A stretch of 64,000 bases of DNA from Stictocephala bisonia (GCA_035578905.1 JAQJVL010000667.1:119501-183500), one strand, 5' to 3'; counted from the first letter of the stretch, positions 46,363 through 59,148 are shown. Notes: generated from the sequence alone by a model not told the origin. Numbers and translations: made by a program.

Positions 46363-46432
46363 CTTGAGCTTGCTCCTTCTCGTCTAAGGTGATGTAGTAC
46401 TTGGTCCTGCTACCTACTTTTGGTCTTCCTAG
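46292..46432 (-). other. Possible exon fragment, 46 codons, next to a splice-donor-like site
   Basis: The minus strand is open for 46 codons (RTKYYITLDEKEQAQD in the middle, LLKFECPQR at the end), closing with TAA at 46294-46292. AAG|GTAAGA at 46293-46285 looks like a splice donor. Base composition is coding-like compared with the AT-rich neighbours. Part of it lies in the first unit of the 74-bp tandem repeat, so the frame could be accidental. No protein family was recognised. Confidence 0.25.
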
Positions 46433-46662
46433 AGGTCTTGAGTTTGCTCCTTCTCGTCTAAGGTGTTGTAGTACTTGGTACTGCTACCTACTGTTGGTCT
46501 TCCTAGAGGTCTTGAGCTTGCTCCTTCTCATCTAGTTTTGTAGTACTTGGTCCTGCTACCTACCTTTGGTCTTCCTAGAGGTCTTGAGCTTGCTCCTTCT
46601 CGTCTAAGGTGTTGTAGTACTTGGTCCTACCTACTTTTGGTTTTCCTAGAGGTCTTGTGCTG
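46363..46662. repeat. 74-bp tandem repeat, about 4 copies
   Basis: CTTGAGCTTGCTCCTTCTCG recurs at 46363, 46437, 46511 and 46583, with a fifth partial copy at 46653. Spacings are 74, 74, 72 and 70 because of small deletions. Units also share GTAGTACTTGGT and TGGTCTTCCTAGAGG. Confidence 0.9.
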
Positions 46663-46881
46663 GTATATTTTAAAAGATATTCTTAATAAGAGTTTTTTCT
46701 GGTCTTCCTTCGGTTTTTGATGACAGTATACATTTTTAATCTGTTTAACAACAGATGTGAGAAAACTGTATGTTGTGTTTAACTGTGCCACACCTCTATA
46801 GTAAACATAAGTTATCTTAGATGTATGCGTTAGTATAATATGGTAATACCTTAAAAATAAAACAATACTAAATAAACAATA

Positions 46882-47165
46882 GTCAGCACTAGTGGTGTAG
46901 TACGGTAACTCAGCCACTTGGGGTCAAAGTGTTGTGGAGATTGTTGGCGATAAGTTGTATGTTCGGTCCTCTTGATATGGCGTCAACTCAACGGTTGCCA
47001 TCGACGTGAATACTACTAGAGACGTCTGGGTATCCGTGTTGGGAGGTAGTCAGGGCCAAATGTCATGTAGGTGACTGAGTATGAGGATTGTCAATTAGCT
47101 GAAAATCAGACCAATAGTACGTGGTTCAGTTTCCTCATAGACTATGTAGGTCCCTCAGTACAGAG
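46882..47165 (+). mobile_element. SINE-A copy 8, 3'-truncated
   Basis: The head is CAGCACTAGTGGTGTAGTAC followed by AACTCAGCCACTTGGGG and GGCGATAAGTTGTATGTTCG. It includes the ATACTACTAGAGACGTCTGG landmark. It stops near GTCCCTCAGTAC before a minisatellite begins. Confidence 0.78.
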
Positions 47166-47195
47166 GTGCTTGTTGTGTGGTTGTGTAAGTTTCAC

Positions 47196-47600
47196 TATAC
47201 ATCCTTGGGTGGGCGGGTGGGTCAGTACCACTGTACATGCATAGGTGAGCGGATGGGTCAGTACCACTATTAGTGCATGGGTGGGTCATTATAATTGTAA
47301 GTTAATAGGTGGGTGAGTTGGTCAGTACTACTGTACATGCATGGGTAGGCGGGTGGGTCAGAACCACTGTACATGCACGGGTGGGTGGATGAGTCAGTAC
47401 GAATGGGTCACGTATGCATGGGTGGGCGGATGGGTTAGTGCCAATATAAGTGCATCGTGAGCGGGTGACTCAGTACCAATATATGTGCATGGGTGAGCCG
47501 GGGTCAGTGCCACTGTAAGTTAATTGGTGGGTGGATGGGTTAGTACCGATCGATATACGTGCAGAGTTCATGTGCTTGGGTGGGTCAGTTTCCTTACGTG
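47196..47600. repeat. 36-bp minisatellite (GGGTGGGCGGGTGGGTCAGT type)
   Basis: About 11 imperfect units with cores GGTGGGTCAGTACCACTGTA and CATGCATGGG. More divergent units lie at 47745-47835. The flank TTCAATAAACATTATT after the array (47630) recurs at 47838. Confidence 0.85.
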
Positions 47601-48649
47601 CATGGGTGGGAAATTGTCTACAGGAACAAAATTCAATAAACATTATTTTACATTTAAAGAATACGAGACACCTAACATATCTATCATAAAAAATCTACCC
47701 AACTTAACCAACAAAGACATATTTAAATAAATTCAATAACTATTCTCAGTACGTGCATGGTGAGGAGTGGGCCAGTACTACTATACGTGGATGGACAGTG
47801 AGTGCTTGGGTGGGACAGTTCCTCTTTACGTGCATCTTTCAATAAACATTATTTGTTATTTGAGAATACCAGACTCTAAAAAAATCTAGCATAATAAAAT
47901 GTACATATATTTTACAACATATTCTGGGATTTTGATCTTCTGAATCTATGTTAGAAGCAACTATTTATATTTATCCCTATAAAGATTGTCTGTGCTTGCT
48001 GACACATGACTGAAAAATGCCATGTTTTCCGTAAATCAAATATGTTTATTTGTATATAATTCTCATATATTATTAAGTTATATTCGTTCACTCACCTACC
48101 CATATATGTAAAGTTCCACACATTTAGAAACTGTCTACAGTTTATATGATTCCTCCATTTTTTTAATAACGATGAAAAAATTCACATAAATTTCACAATT
48201 TCCTTGTGTGATGTAGGATTTATATTATATGTGCTTTTCTTTTAGATTGAACAATAGTTGAATTTACACTAATTATGAAAATATATGACGAATAGCAAAC
48301 AACTTGATTTGAAACCTTTAAAAAAATTATTGAAAATCAACTATGAAACTACAACTTATAGTAAATATGTGTAGTTAAATTGGCATTTTGTTAATTTATA
48401 ATAAACTGTGTATTTTTAAATAAGTATACACAGGCAATCAAAAATAAAATGATATCTCTAAAGGAGTGCATTTAATTATGAAAACGTAATTGAGTCCCGT
48501 GTTAAAACAATTTACGTTCTGAATGTAGATTGCTCTGTCGTTATGTATTCAGAACAAGTGGATTCTTCACATTTAACCTCTTCATTATGTTCAGGCATTT
48601 AATCCAAGATGTTAAATTGTTAATTTTATTCTGTTAAACTGCTTTTTTC
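47601..48649. other. AT-rich sequence with stray minisatellite units
   Basis: Two diverged units at 47745-47835 and the repeated flank TTCAATAAACATTATT. The remainder, to the 163-bp array, is AT-rich without recognised features. Confidence 0.45.
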
Positions 48650-49475
48650 TCGCAAACATGTTCCACCACTGTTATGGTATTTCTTAGGGACCAATAGTGA
48701 ACGGGTGATGTTATTGAGGCCATGTCTCATAAAGAGTGAGGCGTAGAAACTAAAGACGATGCTATCACGAGAAATCTGGGCCCTGACGTACACGTCTACA
48801 TCCCTGTTTACACACAATCACGACCCACCAACTGTTGTGGTATTTATGAGGGACCAATCGTGAACGGGTGATGTTATTGAGGTCATGCCTCATAAAGAGT
48901 GAGGCGTAGAAACTAAAGACGATGCTATCACGAGAAATCTGGGCCCTGATGTATACGTCTACATCCCTGTTTACACACAATCACGACCCACCAACTGTTG
49001 AGGTATTTATGAGGGACCAAACGTGAACGGGTGATGTTATTGAGGTCATGCCTCATAAAGAGTGAGGCGTAGAAACTAAAGACGATGCTATCACGAGAAA
49101 TCTGGGCCCTGACGTATACGTCTACATCCCTGTTTACACACAATCACGACCCACCAACTGTTGAGGTATTTATGAGGGACCAATCGTGAACGGGTGATGT
49201 TATTGAGGTCATGCCTCATAAAGAGTGAGGCGTAGAAACTAAAGACGATGCTATCACGAGAAATCTGGGCCCTGACGTACACGTCTACCTCCCTGTTTAC
49301 ACACAATCACGACCCACCAACTGTTGAGGTATTTATGAGGGACCAATCGTGAACGGGTGATGTTATTGAGGTCATGCCTCATAAAGAGTGAGACGTAGGA
49401 ACTAACGACGACTCTATCATGAGAAATCCAGTCTCTGACGTACACGTCCACACGCTGTTTACTCACAATCACGTT
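48650..49475. repeat. 163-bp tandem repeat, 5 copies
   Basis: Units recur exactly every 163 bp, with GATGCTATCACGAGAAATCT at 48758, 48921, 49084 and 49247. The first and fifth copies are the most diverged (the fifth has GACTCTATCATGAG). Each unit contains the palindrome TGAGGTCATGCCTCA. Parallel 63-72-codon frames on the minus strand repeat with the unit and are not genes. Confidence 0.95.
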
Positions 49476-50298
49476 TCAATTACGTCATTATCCATACACA
49501 AATGTCTGTACCGTATCTACTTTCATGTCATTAAAAAAAATAAACAAAACTGATTACATACATAATGTTTTATATTCATTTAACCATTTCTAACCATAAG
49601 TTTTACGCAAACATTTTTACAGGGGTAAAATTATAATTCCAACTGTATTTGTTATTTGTTTAAAAGACAAACACATTTAATTATGTATAGAAGAATCCAA
49701 TTTGTAAATTACAGTAGATCATTTTCAGGACGTAAACATGATACATTTAAATTATTACTTGTTATTTATTTATAATCGCTGTAACTTATTAACAAAGCAC
49801 AAAAGCCTTTCTACGTCCCTACTCAGATAAGTTACATAAGTAATATAACTTGTAATAAAACTAACTTTTTATACATGGAAGAAAGTAATGTTTGCACAAC
49901 TTATCTAAGTAATTGAAAGTGTAATGTAAAATGGAGCATAATAGTGTATTTTAATATCAACTTAGTTTTAAGTAGTACTTTGTAAACTTAGTTGAAAGTT
50001 TTGCACATTTACATAATTGTTTTGCCCAGTAGTACAACGTACATTAGAGCAGGTGGTTTCAACCATTAAAAAAATTGTAATCATATTATGTTATTAGAGT
50101 GATATTATGTTTCTAACATTTTACTACAGTATCACATCATTATGCCTAGATTGAAGAGGACTGGTGACGACTTAAGCTCAGCTGTTTATTTTTGTTTCTT
50201 CCTCTACAGCCTTTAAGAAGGAATTAGCTGCCACTGTATTATTGTTCATTCTCCTGTTTGAGTTACCATATAGTATTTATTGAGCTGTGTAGAATCAA
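49476..50298. other. Unassigned AT-rich sequence
   Basis: Nothing recognised. Confidence 0.4.
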
Positions 50299-50725
50299 TT
50301 ATTCATTAGTAAGACGTAGATCGTAGAAATATGAGTAAATACGAGGAGCAAATCAGTGCGATGAGTGTAGATAAACGAGTGAAGTCACTGTTACTAACTA
50401 AGGACTGTTCCTCAAAAAGAGATATTCATTAATAGCCCAATATACAGGAAAATTAAAGGACCTGCAGCTTTACGTGGAACACGTAGTAACGGTTTCAGCT
50501 AGCTGACAAGCCGATACTCAGTTATCTTCCTTTCACAACATTTGAACCTTGACTACTACTCAACTTGAAGACTCCAGGTTTCTTTAGTCGTGTCTACGTT
50601 GATGGGGACCATTGAGTGGAGGCCGAGATGGTATTAAGAGGACAGATCATATAACCACAAACAATCTCCTCAACACTCAATATCCCCAAGTAGATGGATT
50701 ACAGCACTGCGCTACAAGTTCCGAC
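50299..50725 (-). mobile_element. SINE-A copy 9, near full length
   Basis: The tail (reverse of TTCATTAGTAAGACG) is at 50301 and the head (reverse of AAGTAGATGGATTACAGCAC) ends near 50725. The central part has small deletions around 50480. Confidence 0.78.
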
Positions 50726-51122
50726 TGTCCTGCCTTTACCTGCTACCTAGATAAGAACGTACATATACTATGATTCTGTTGTTTACAGTAAAAAAAGTTA
50801 TAACTTCAAATATTTATAGTTTGTTAATGTTTTTCCAATGTTAATATTGATATTTCTGCCTTGTATTTATTTACGGAAGTGTTATCAGTACGGTATACTG
50901 TTTTGCTGTTTCAGATTATGTGTACTATTATCTGGAAACGTTGTTTTAGTTTTTCCGTTTTACTGTAGTAGTGTTGCTCTCACCACAAAAAGTACGTGTT
51001 ATATCGGAAAGTGATTTGTCAGCAGCCATCCTTTGTCTTTAATTATGCATAAAAATGTATTGACGTAAGTAATAAAATAAATATTTTATCCTGAGATTAA
51101 GGATTTCCCCAGTTCTAAAATA
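50726..51122. other. Unassigned AT-rich spacer
   Basis: Nothing recognised. Confidence 0.4.
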
Positions 51123-51670
51123 CAGGGCATCACAAAAAAGTGTTCTGGTTGTTAATATTTAGATTTTACACTTAATTAAATACAACATACAAAGGAGTGT
51201 ATTTTTCAAATTCCAATCCGTTTAGTTTTCGATCTGTCATTTTGTGTTTTTTACAAAAAACTTAATAACTCAAGTACGGTTTAACCGATGGACTTGAAAA
51301 GTCATTGATTTATCTTTAGTCGTTTCAAAATCAGTTTACATAGTTTAAAAAAAGTTTTGCTGACAAGACATATGAAGTTAACAATTTTAAATTACTACCA
51401 TTTTGATTTCATATATCACTGGTCCTGGCTATTATATATACTATTTGGCTAAAGATATATCAATGGTCCTGTTTATTATGTTGATGTAAAGAGGCGTGAA
51501 CGGTTTTGAGACAGTTTGTTAAACAGTTCTCGAGTCATTATTTTTGTTGTATAAACGCAAAAAGGCAGATAGACACTAAAAGGTGTGGAATTAAAAAATT
51601 GCCTTTTTTCGCTTTAAGTAAAGTGTGAAATTTGAAAATTAGCAACCTGGGCACCTTTTTGTGACACCCA
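51123..51670. mobile_element. MITE with ~22-bp imperfect inverted termini
   Basis: The left end CAGGGCATCACAAAAAAGTG is complementary to the right end CACCTTTTTGTGACACCC with few mismatches. About 548 bp, no ORF. A TA precedes the left end, hinting at a mariner/Tc1-type duplication, but the right flank does not clearly match. CAGGGTGTC-type ends also occur at 22935. Confidence 0.65.
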
Positions 51671-52819
51671 TCACATGTTCTATACTCAATAATTTTGATA
51701 TGAAATAGTTTATAAGTAGTGTTAGATCATTAATACAATCTAATACATCTTAAAATCAGTACCAGACACATAAACAAGTGATACATATAAAATGTATAAT
51801 TAACGGTGAATTGGTATCTCAAATTAATATGTAGGTAGATTAAATATAGCACAAGAAATGAACGTTCTGAAACTCTTATACGTTGGAATATATGTAACCT
51901 ACCAACGTGGATACAATTCAGTCATTTATCACAAATCCAAAGTAACTCATTAAACTCCCAAGGTCCTACCATCCGGAACATCAGGTATTCCAACCCCCTG
52001 TGGTTGAAAGTTGAAGGACGAGTCCAAATTTATTAGTTCCTCTCCGATTCACCGGAATGACTTTACTTAATCTCGAAGGAGTTATAGCAAATTCATATCC
52101 TCCAGAGGTTCAAATTCTATAAAATAACCTTTTTAAAAGTTTAGGAATGTTATCCCAAAGAGTGTTGCAAGTTGCAGAATCTTAAAATCAATTGTTTTAT
52201 TAAAGTGGTAGATAAAACTCCACGTGTTTCATATTTAAAAAAAATCTATAATCATTAATCCGAAATCAATTTTATAAACGTAAAAGTTATCTTTTTTACT
52301 TCTTATAAAAACAGACTACTACAACATGTTAAGTACATACATAATACATGTATAATAGTTTTGTGCAGTTTTTATATTTTCATATCAATTCACAACAAAT
52401 ATTTTCATATATGTAGATTAACAAACAGTATCAGTGGCTTTGATTAAATTATGAGATTGAAACCCAAATTAATTGAAACGTGCTTTTTTCAGAAGGATTC
52501 AACATTTTACACATTTGATAGGGTTTCCTTTTTTCAAGTGAAATAATAATATTATGATAAAAATTAGTCACGTTTAATTCATTAACTTTTTGAAGATTTT
52601 CTTAAGAAAAGATGTTTTCACAAGGCTTAATTTATTTACTTTAAATTAAAAACGAAACTACAAGAGTAAAGGGCAAGTAATTGATTTGTTTATAAACTAT
52701 TACAAAGCCTGTCTGAAAAAAAGAGAGCCTGTAAGACAACGTAAATATAATAGGTATTAGGTCGAGAGAACCTCGTTATTGTCCTAACCCTCAATGGTGA
52801 CAGAAACCCAATAACTCGT
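51671..52819. other. Unassigned sequence
   Basis: A slightly GC-richer patch at 51955-52100 has no recognised motif. Nothing else to report. Confidence 0.4.
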
Positions 52820-53960
52820 CTTGATACAGTTACTGGCAGCATCGCTTTGTGTAAATGAACAAACCCGTACTCATACCTTCGTCTTAATACAGTTACTGGC
52901 AGCATCGCTTTGTGTAAATTACCAAACTCGTACTCATACCTTCGTCTTGATACAATTACTGGCGGCATCGCTTTGTGTAAATGAACAAACCCGTACTCAT
53001 ACCTTCGTCTTAATACAGTTACTAGCAACATCGCTTTGTGTAAATTACCAAACTCGTACTCATACCTTCGTCTTGATACAGTTACTGGCAGCATCGCTTT
53101 GTGTAAATTACCAAACTCGTACTCATACCTTCGTCTTGATACAATTACTGGCAGAATCGCTTTGTGTAAATGAACAAACTCGTACTCATGCCTTCGTCTT
53201 AATACAGTTACTGGCAGCATCGCTTTGTGTAAATGAACAAACTCGTACTCATACCTTCGACTTGATACAATTACTGGCAGCATCACTTTGTGTAAATGAC
53301 CAGTACGCATACCTTCGTCTTGATACAGTTACTGGCAGCATCGTTTTGTGTAAATGAACAAACTCGTACTCATGCCTTCGACTTGATACAATTACTGGCA
53401 GCATCACTTTGTGTAAATGACCAGTACGCATACCTTCGTCTTGATACGGTTACTGGCAGCATCGCTTTGTGTAAATGACCAGTACGCATACCTTCAGCTT
53501 AATACAGTTACTAGCAGCATCGATTTGTGTAAATGACCAGTACGCATACCTTCAGCTTAATACAGTTACTGGCAGCATCGCTTTGTGTAAATGACCAGTA
53601 CGCATACCTTCGTCTTGATACAGTTACTGGCAGCATCGTTTTGTGCACATTACCAAAATCGCACGCATACCTTCATCTTGATACAGTTACTGGCAGCATC
53701 GCTTTGTGTAAATGAACAAACCCATACTCTCCTCTGGATACAGTTATTAAGAGCATTTCTTTGTGTACATTACCAAAATGGTACGCATACCATCGTCTTG
53801 ATACAGTTACTGACAGCACCGCTTTTTGTAAATGAACAAACTTATATTATCCTCGGGACACAGTTATTGACACCATTTCTTTGTGTAAATGAACAGATTC
53901 AGGCTCTTGTCTAGACACATCTATTGACATCTTTGCTTTGTGTAAATGAACACTACTACG
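52820..53960. repeat. 63/58-bp minisatellite, about 19 units
   Basis: Units carry GATACAGTTACTGGCAGCAT and CGCTTTGTGTAAATGA. The first part alternates 63-bp units ending AACAAACCCGTACTCATACC and TACCAAACTCGTACTCATACC; from about 53296, 58-bp units with ACCAGTACGCATACC dominate. Late units (53730-53960) are diverged. Frames on both strands (178 and 206 codons) are artefacts. Confidence 0.95.
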
Positions 53961-54850
53961 TGATATCGCGTGATTTAGTGACGGGCAGGAAAAATAAACG
54001 TTATAAACGTTAGCTTCATACTATTTGTAAAAGGTGGTTTTTTAATGGTGACTTTGCTCCTAATTAGTTATCAGCTTTATTTAGGTTGATTTTCAACTTA
54101 ACGTATTGACTTCATTAAGTTTGAGCTTGAACTCTACAGTTTTTTATCAAAATATTGTTATTAAAAGTTCCGTATACAAATTTGGTATTTATGCAGTTTA
54201 TACTCACATAATAAAATTTCAAATTGTTGTCTGGATGAGTCAAGAATTATCTATATTTTCATGAATGATATTTTTACTCTGCGGACATTTTGGTTCATAA
54301 AGAAAATATAAATGTTGTAGCAATTAGTACTTTTCAATATTTAATTATTTTAAATAATATATTACTTATCTTATTTTAATATTTTATGTTTTCTTCTACA
54401 CTGAACACGTATTTAAAAAGTATCCAGGTCTATCAGAATTATTTCTTGAGATAATGTAAGAAACTACTTTCATGGAGAATACCGATTACTGGATATTACG
54501 TGATCATTATTAACATTATCTAGCCTATATATCACAACACATAAATTTCTATATATGTTTGCCGGATGAACGGCTGGCAGGCCGTCTCAGGAGCTGGCCA
54601 CGCTTTAATATAAATCTCGAATTTTGAAAGTTATGTCAAGTTAAGTTAGGTTTTATGAAAAGTGTTTTAATGAGAGAAAATAGAAAACTAATCACATAAC
54701 GTGTTCATCAAAAAACTAATTTTCGGCAGGATGAAATGATGTCTTCTGATAGCTCAAGTATAACCACTTTGAAACATGACATATCTTTACGTGAGTGGAA
54801 ACGAAAAATATAAGATTACCAAACAAGGCCAATTACCTAACGAACTGTTA
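53961..54850. other. Unassigned AT-rich sequence
   Basis: A short GC-rich patch with local palindromes lies at 54560-54605. Nothing else recognised. Confidence 0.4.
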
Positions 54851-55007
54851 GGCCTCTTGCTAGCCTAGTGGTTAACACGTGGACATGGTCACGGGTTCAA
54901 ATCCCGGTGACCATGTCCACTTAACATTTACTCGATGGGTTTGGACCGTTGGCTAACAACAATAATACTAACAATACAAAATATCTCTGGCGTAGATAGA
55001 TTAAGAA
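54851..55007 (+). mobile_element. SINE-B: tRNA-derived SINE with perfect A and B boxes
   Basis: TAGCCTAGTGG (A box) at 54861-54871 and GGTTCAAATCC (B box) at 54894-54904 match RNA polymerase III promoter elements of tRNAs. The B box lies in the loop of a 17-bp stem: GTGGACATGGTCAC at 54879-54892 pairs with GTGACCATGTCCAC at 54907-54920, continued by GGG/CCC. A body follows (GGGTTTGGACCGTTGGC), then an (AAT/AAC)-rich stretch and CTGGCGTAGATAG. It cannot fold as a full tRNA because the anticodon arm is absent. Confidence 0.65.
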
Positions 55008-56454
55008 AAAAAGGATATTTCATCTTCAAATTGGTTTGACAAATTTACCTCATATAAGACAATCAATTTATTTACCAGTTTTTATGTCGTTTATTAAGTT
55101 AATTAATTAGTTCTCAACATTTCTTTAAATATTCAAAAATTAAATCTTATATATTCTAAACAAAAACACTGAACTCATTATGCAGCCAAAATAATTAAAT
55201 TTTTAACGGTTTAGGTTAGAAACAGTGATATATTTCTCTGCTAACAATACATTATTTAGCTGATTATATTATTATTGGGTTTGTAAATAGTAAAATGTAT
55301 TCTTTTTATTTTGTATTATATGTTTGGTGTTTTATTCGTAGATGAAAATACAAAATCTCTAAATTTATAAGTGATTGAAATATAACAATAATTACAAACA
55401 TAAGTTACGTATGAATCATTGTAACTAAAGCTCTTTAATAAGAAATGCTAAGTAAACCACTGTGGGAAATCCAAACGGCAACAGCTGATTGCTTTAGTTA
55501 TCCAAAATGATTTCATCTGCTTTGAATTTGTAATAGAAGATTAGGAATGCATTTTCTAGAGGAAAAGTTTTTCACTTCCCTGGTTTGGTTCATTTTAATC
55601 AAAGAAAATATCCAATAAAAAACCTTTTATTTACTCTACTACTACTATTCACTGAAATAAAAAGTGTGGAATAAACCATTAACGGTTTTATGCTGAATTT
55701 TATTTCCTAACTTTGACAGTTTTAATAAGCTGGATTGAAAATAGTATAATTGATGTAATGTCGATCTTTATAAAAATTGCTTTGTAACAAATAAAATTAC
55801 CAGTAATGTAAATAAATTAAAAAATTCACGCCAACAAAACAATTTAAATACAACAGCGAAACTTTAAAATTATTTTATGTTTAATATTACACACAAAACC
55901 TTTATGGTTCTAAAAATTATACAAATTGAAAAATTTTTAAACAGATAAATCTAGATTTTTTCAACAGGATTCGTATCGGTATATTAAGTATTATGTTATT
56001 ATCATAATAACTGTCTGGGAATACGAAATAGTATAAAATTACTAAACAATTTATATTTTATAGGTTTCAAATACTTTTGTTACTTTGTTGTATTGTTAAT
56101 AATTGGATTAAAATATGTTCATTTATTCGGATTAATATGCTTTTGACCTCCGTATAATGAAAAAAATCCATAATTTTAAGTATTTCAAGGATAATGTCAT
56201 TAAATACGAATAACAACGCTAGTATTATGTAAAACATAGTTACTGACCTAACCATTAATACAGAGAAAGAGGTATTCTTGGTCTCCTTCACGATCACAGA
56301 GAAGGAAGAAACAGAGGCTACATCAATATTTCGCTGAATGTGTGTCGAGTAATGAATCTGGTGTGTCGAGTAGTCAGTTCTCTAGTTCACCGTGGTGGAA
56401 GGCAACAGCAGCACCATCGTCAGTTCCTCCCTCTCCTATCCCCTCCAAACTCCT
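55008..56454. other. Unassigned, mostly AT-rich
   Basis: No features until about 56300, where GC content rises next to the CT repeat. The 76-codon minus frame at 56067 is not recognised. Confidence 0.4.
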
Positions 56455-56619
<165 letters not shown>

Positions 56620-57279
56620 TCCTCCTATTCCACAACCACTTCAAACGACAGCAGACTGGGGGGGGGGGGGAGACGTATTCTACCCTTATGTAACTACTTT
56701 CTTCCTCTCTCACATTTTGATATAGACCAGCGCTGTCTACCGGTGAAAATTCTAACTGCCATTGGAGGCGTTCACTGCGGCCTTAAGAAGACGACCTGTG
56801 GTTCTTCCTTCTATGTGTTATGATCCAATATGAATGTAAATTGGTCACAATATTAGTATATTTTCTTTTTAAGTTTTCTGTTGTTAGAAAGAATGAATAT
56901 ACGATAATTGTTCATCTCTCTTGATTAGCTATTTTGTCAGTCAAAAATCGTAAATCGATCAAATTTAAATAATATTAAATTGTAACTTCTATGAAATATA
57001 TAAAGTGAGAAAAAATTGCCTTCGTTTTTTCCAGCCGAAATGAGTTGAATCTAATGAGGGAGGGGGGGTGATGTTGATATTTGATTTTAGTGTGTTTAGT
57101 CCTTTATCCATATTTTTACTGAATTTAGAAAGTTGATTTATAGGGAAAAATAAGTTTATTTTCAATAGTCACTGAGGTACTGACTGACCTGTGGTTATTG
57201 AAATTGATATAATCATTAATTAAATTTAATTCAAATAGCAGAGAGGTTTCCAATCTGTTATATACCTATTCAAGTACAG
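56620..57279. other. Unassigned sequence with G runs
   Basis: A G run near 56660 and another (GGGAGGGGGGG) near 57058. Nothing else recognised. Confidence 0.4.
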
Positions 57280-57482
57280 TTGTATTGGCGCACCCACCCA
57301 CCCATGCAAGTACAGTTGCGTTGACGCACCCACCCACCCATGCAAGTACAGTTGTATTGACGCACCCACCCACCCATGGAAGTACAGTTGCGTTGACGCA
57401 CCCACCCACCCATGGAAGTACAGTTGCGTTGACGCACCCACCCACCCATGGAAGTACAGTTGCGTTGACGCACCCATACAAC
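57280..57482. repeat. 36-bp minisatellite, about 5.5 units
   Basis: Units GCAAGTACAGTTGTATTGAC followed by GCACCCACCCACCCAT recur every 36 bp with very high identity. The core CACCCACCCAT plus GTA...TTGA relates it to the array at 44195. Open frames in several phases are artefacts. Confidence 0.93.
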
Positions 57483-58584
57483 CTACAGGTGTGGTGATCA
57501 TTATTCAATTTCCTTGATATTGTTGTTAATTTTTTCCTACAACTTTTTTCTCATTTCGTCCTATTATTCTATTAGTAGTTGCTTACTTGGTTTATTACGT
57601 TATATTAGCTGTAGAACAATCATTAATCCAAACGTGAAATCTACGATTATTGGATTATACGGATTGGAGTGGAGCCGTGTTTATATTTCGGTTGGTGTGC
57701 TGTAGGAAAACATTTATTAATACCTTCAGCCATGTACGACGTGGTTTTGTGTATACAACGAGGCACGTACTGTGTAGCCTTTGAGTGACGCGTGTCACTC
57801 CAGACGAAATGACGCAATACATCCCTTATCAAACAATAAAGGAGCAAACATGGAATATAGGGCCCCATCCGATTTTTACAATTTTTTCTTTAATTTTCTT
57901 TCAATTAATTTCAAATTTTATAAAATTATTTGAGACACAAAAATCCAAAAGCAAAAATACATCAGTCACTATTATTCACATGAAAGAGGCATCCTCATAT
58001 AACACAATACTGAAACATGTTTCTGATGCAGCAAATTTATAAAATACAATTTCCCTTACAGAGTTTTGTTATGTGGTTAATATTACCTCAATTACTATTT
58101 TTAACTATCAGATGCCTAACACATAAAGTTTTGACCCACCCACCAGCCCATACACGTACATTAAGTATTGACGTACATATTCTAACTAGATTGAAATAAA
58201 AATTATATTCCTAGCACTACTGTGAAATCAAATAATTTGCACAGGATTTGGTTTTTAATTTTTGTATGTTAGGATAACCATTTTTTTACAATCATAAATC
58301 TCACGACAAACTTCTGTTTTATCTAAGTTATATACAGCTGATTAGACTTCAATAAACTGATTAATGTTTACGAAATACTGACATTTAATTTTGAAAGGTA
58401 GTAACCATGACGTAATATTTTGTACGACTTATTTTAGCCAATTAATGTTATACTATTAACTTTGATCTTGTTTAAAAATGAAATCACTTGCTTTTTAATC
58501 ACTGTATTATAATATACATAGAATGGTTTGTTTGGATCAAGATCCAAAAGTCATGTTGTTATAATAATTCAAAATATAAAGTAA
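57483..58584. other. Unassigned sequence with one stray minisatellite unit
   Basis: Bases 58132-58175 (GACCCACCCACCAGCCCATA, then CACGTACATTAAGTATTGAC) are a single unit of the 33-36-bp family. The rest is AT-rich, with a less AT-rich patch at 57660-57850 lacking motifs. Confidence 0.5.
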
Positions 58585-58810
58585 TTTCCTTTCACAAAGA
58601 TAAATTAATCAAGACATTTAAGAGCTGTCTCAGTGTATTACTGATTCTATTTATGATAGCTAATTCCTCCGTAACAGAGCGTAGGGGGCACTCCATAACT
58701 ATGTGATCCATTGTTTAGATATACTTTCCACAATCACATGACTGATCTAGTGTCAATATCCATTTATATTTCCAGTAGTTACATCTGCCAAGGACCAGGT
58801 AGCTCTAAAA
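58585..58810 (-). pseudogene. LINE ORF2 C-terminal zinc-knuckle remnant
   Basis: A minus-strand frame from about 58780 to 58590 includes DQSCDCGKY, then TMDHIVMECPLRS after one stop. The C-x-C...H...C spacing followed by ECPLR is the usual C-terminal CCHC-type motif of R1/jockey/I-group LINE reverse transcriptases. An in-frame TAG replaces the residue before TMDHI. No RT core is nearby, so this is a short decayed fragment. Confidence 0.6.
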
Positions 58811-59148
58811 CATAATCAGCTTATGAAAGGAAAGTTTGTATTGCTCTCCTTAAATTAGTTTTGAACTGTAAAGCACGAAAGTTTGAACAATAGCTCAACA
58901 ATATTGTAACTGACAGTGTTAGTTACAGACATTTGTATGATTGGTTACAACCGAAATACATTGTGCACGCACATGGGTGTATCAAAGGATATGTCAGCCA
59001 TCGGAAACACCACTACCGTTACAGAATATCTAAATATAGATGACGTGTTCATCATACACAACTTGGAACTTAAATTTACCAAAATTACTGTTAAATAAAT
59101 TATTAAGTAAAGAAAAAGCAACATTTATTACACTAATCCAAAAATACA
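58811..59148. other. Unassigned sequence
   Basis: Nothing recognised. Confidence 0.4.

Noticed and set aside
48626..49472. Family of 63-72-codon minus-strand ORFs starting MCVNRDVD or similar
   Set aside because: They repeat with the 163-bp unit and end in its variable parts; no codon-level conservation was evident.
52690..53914. 178- and 206-codon frames
   Set aside because: Produced by the 63-bp repeat, a multiple of three, open on both strands at once.
54851..54925. Functional tRNA gene
   Set aside because: Pol III boxes are perfect but no anticodon arm can form; it fits a SINE head.
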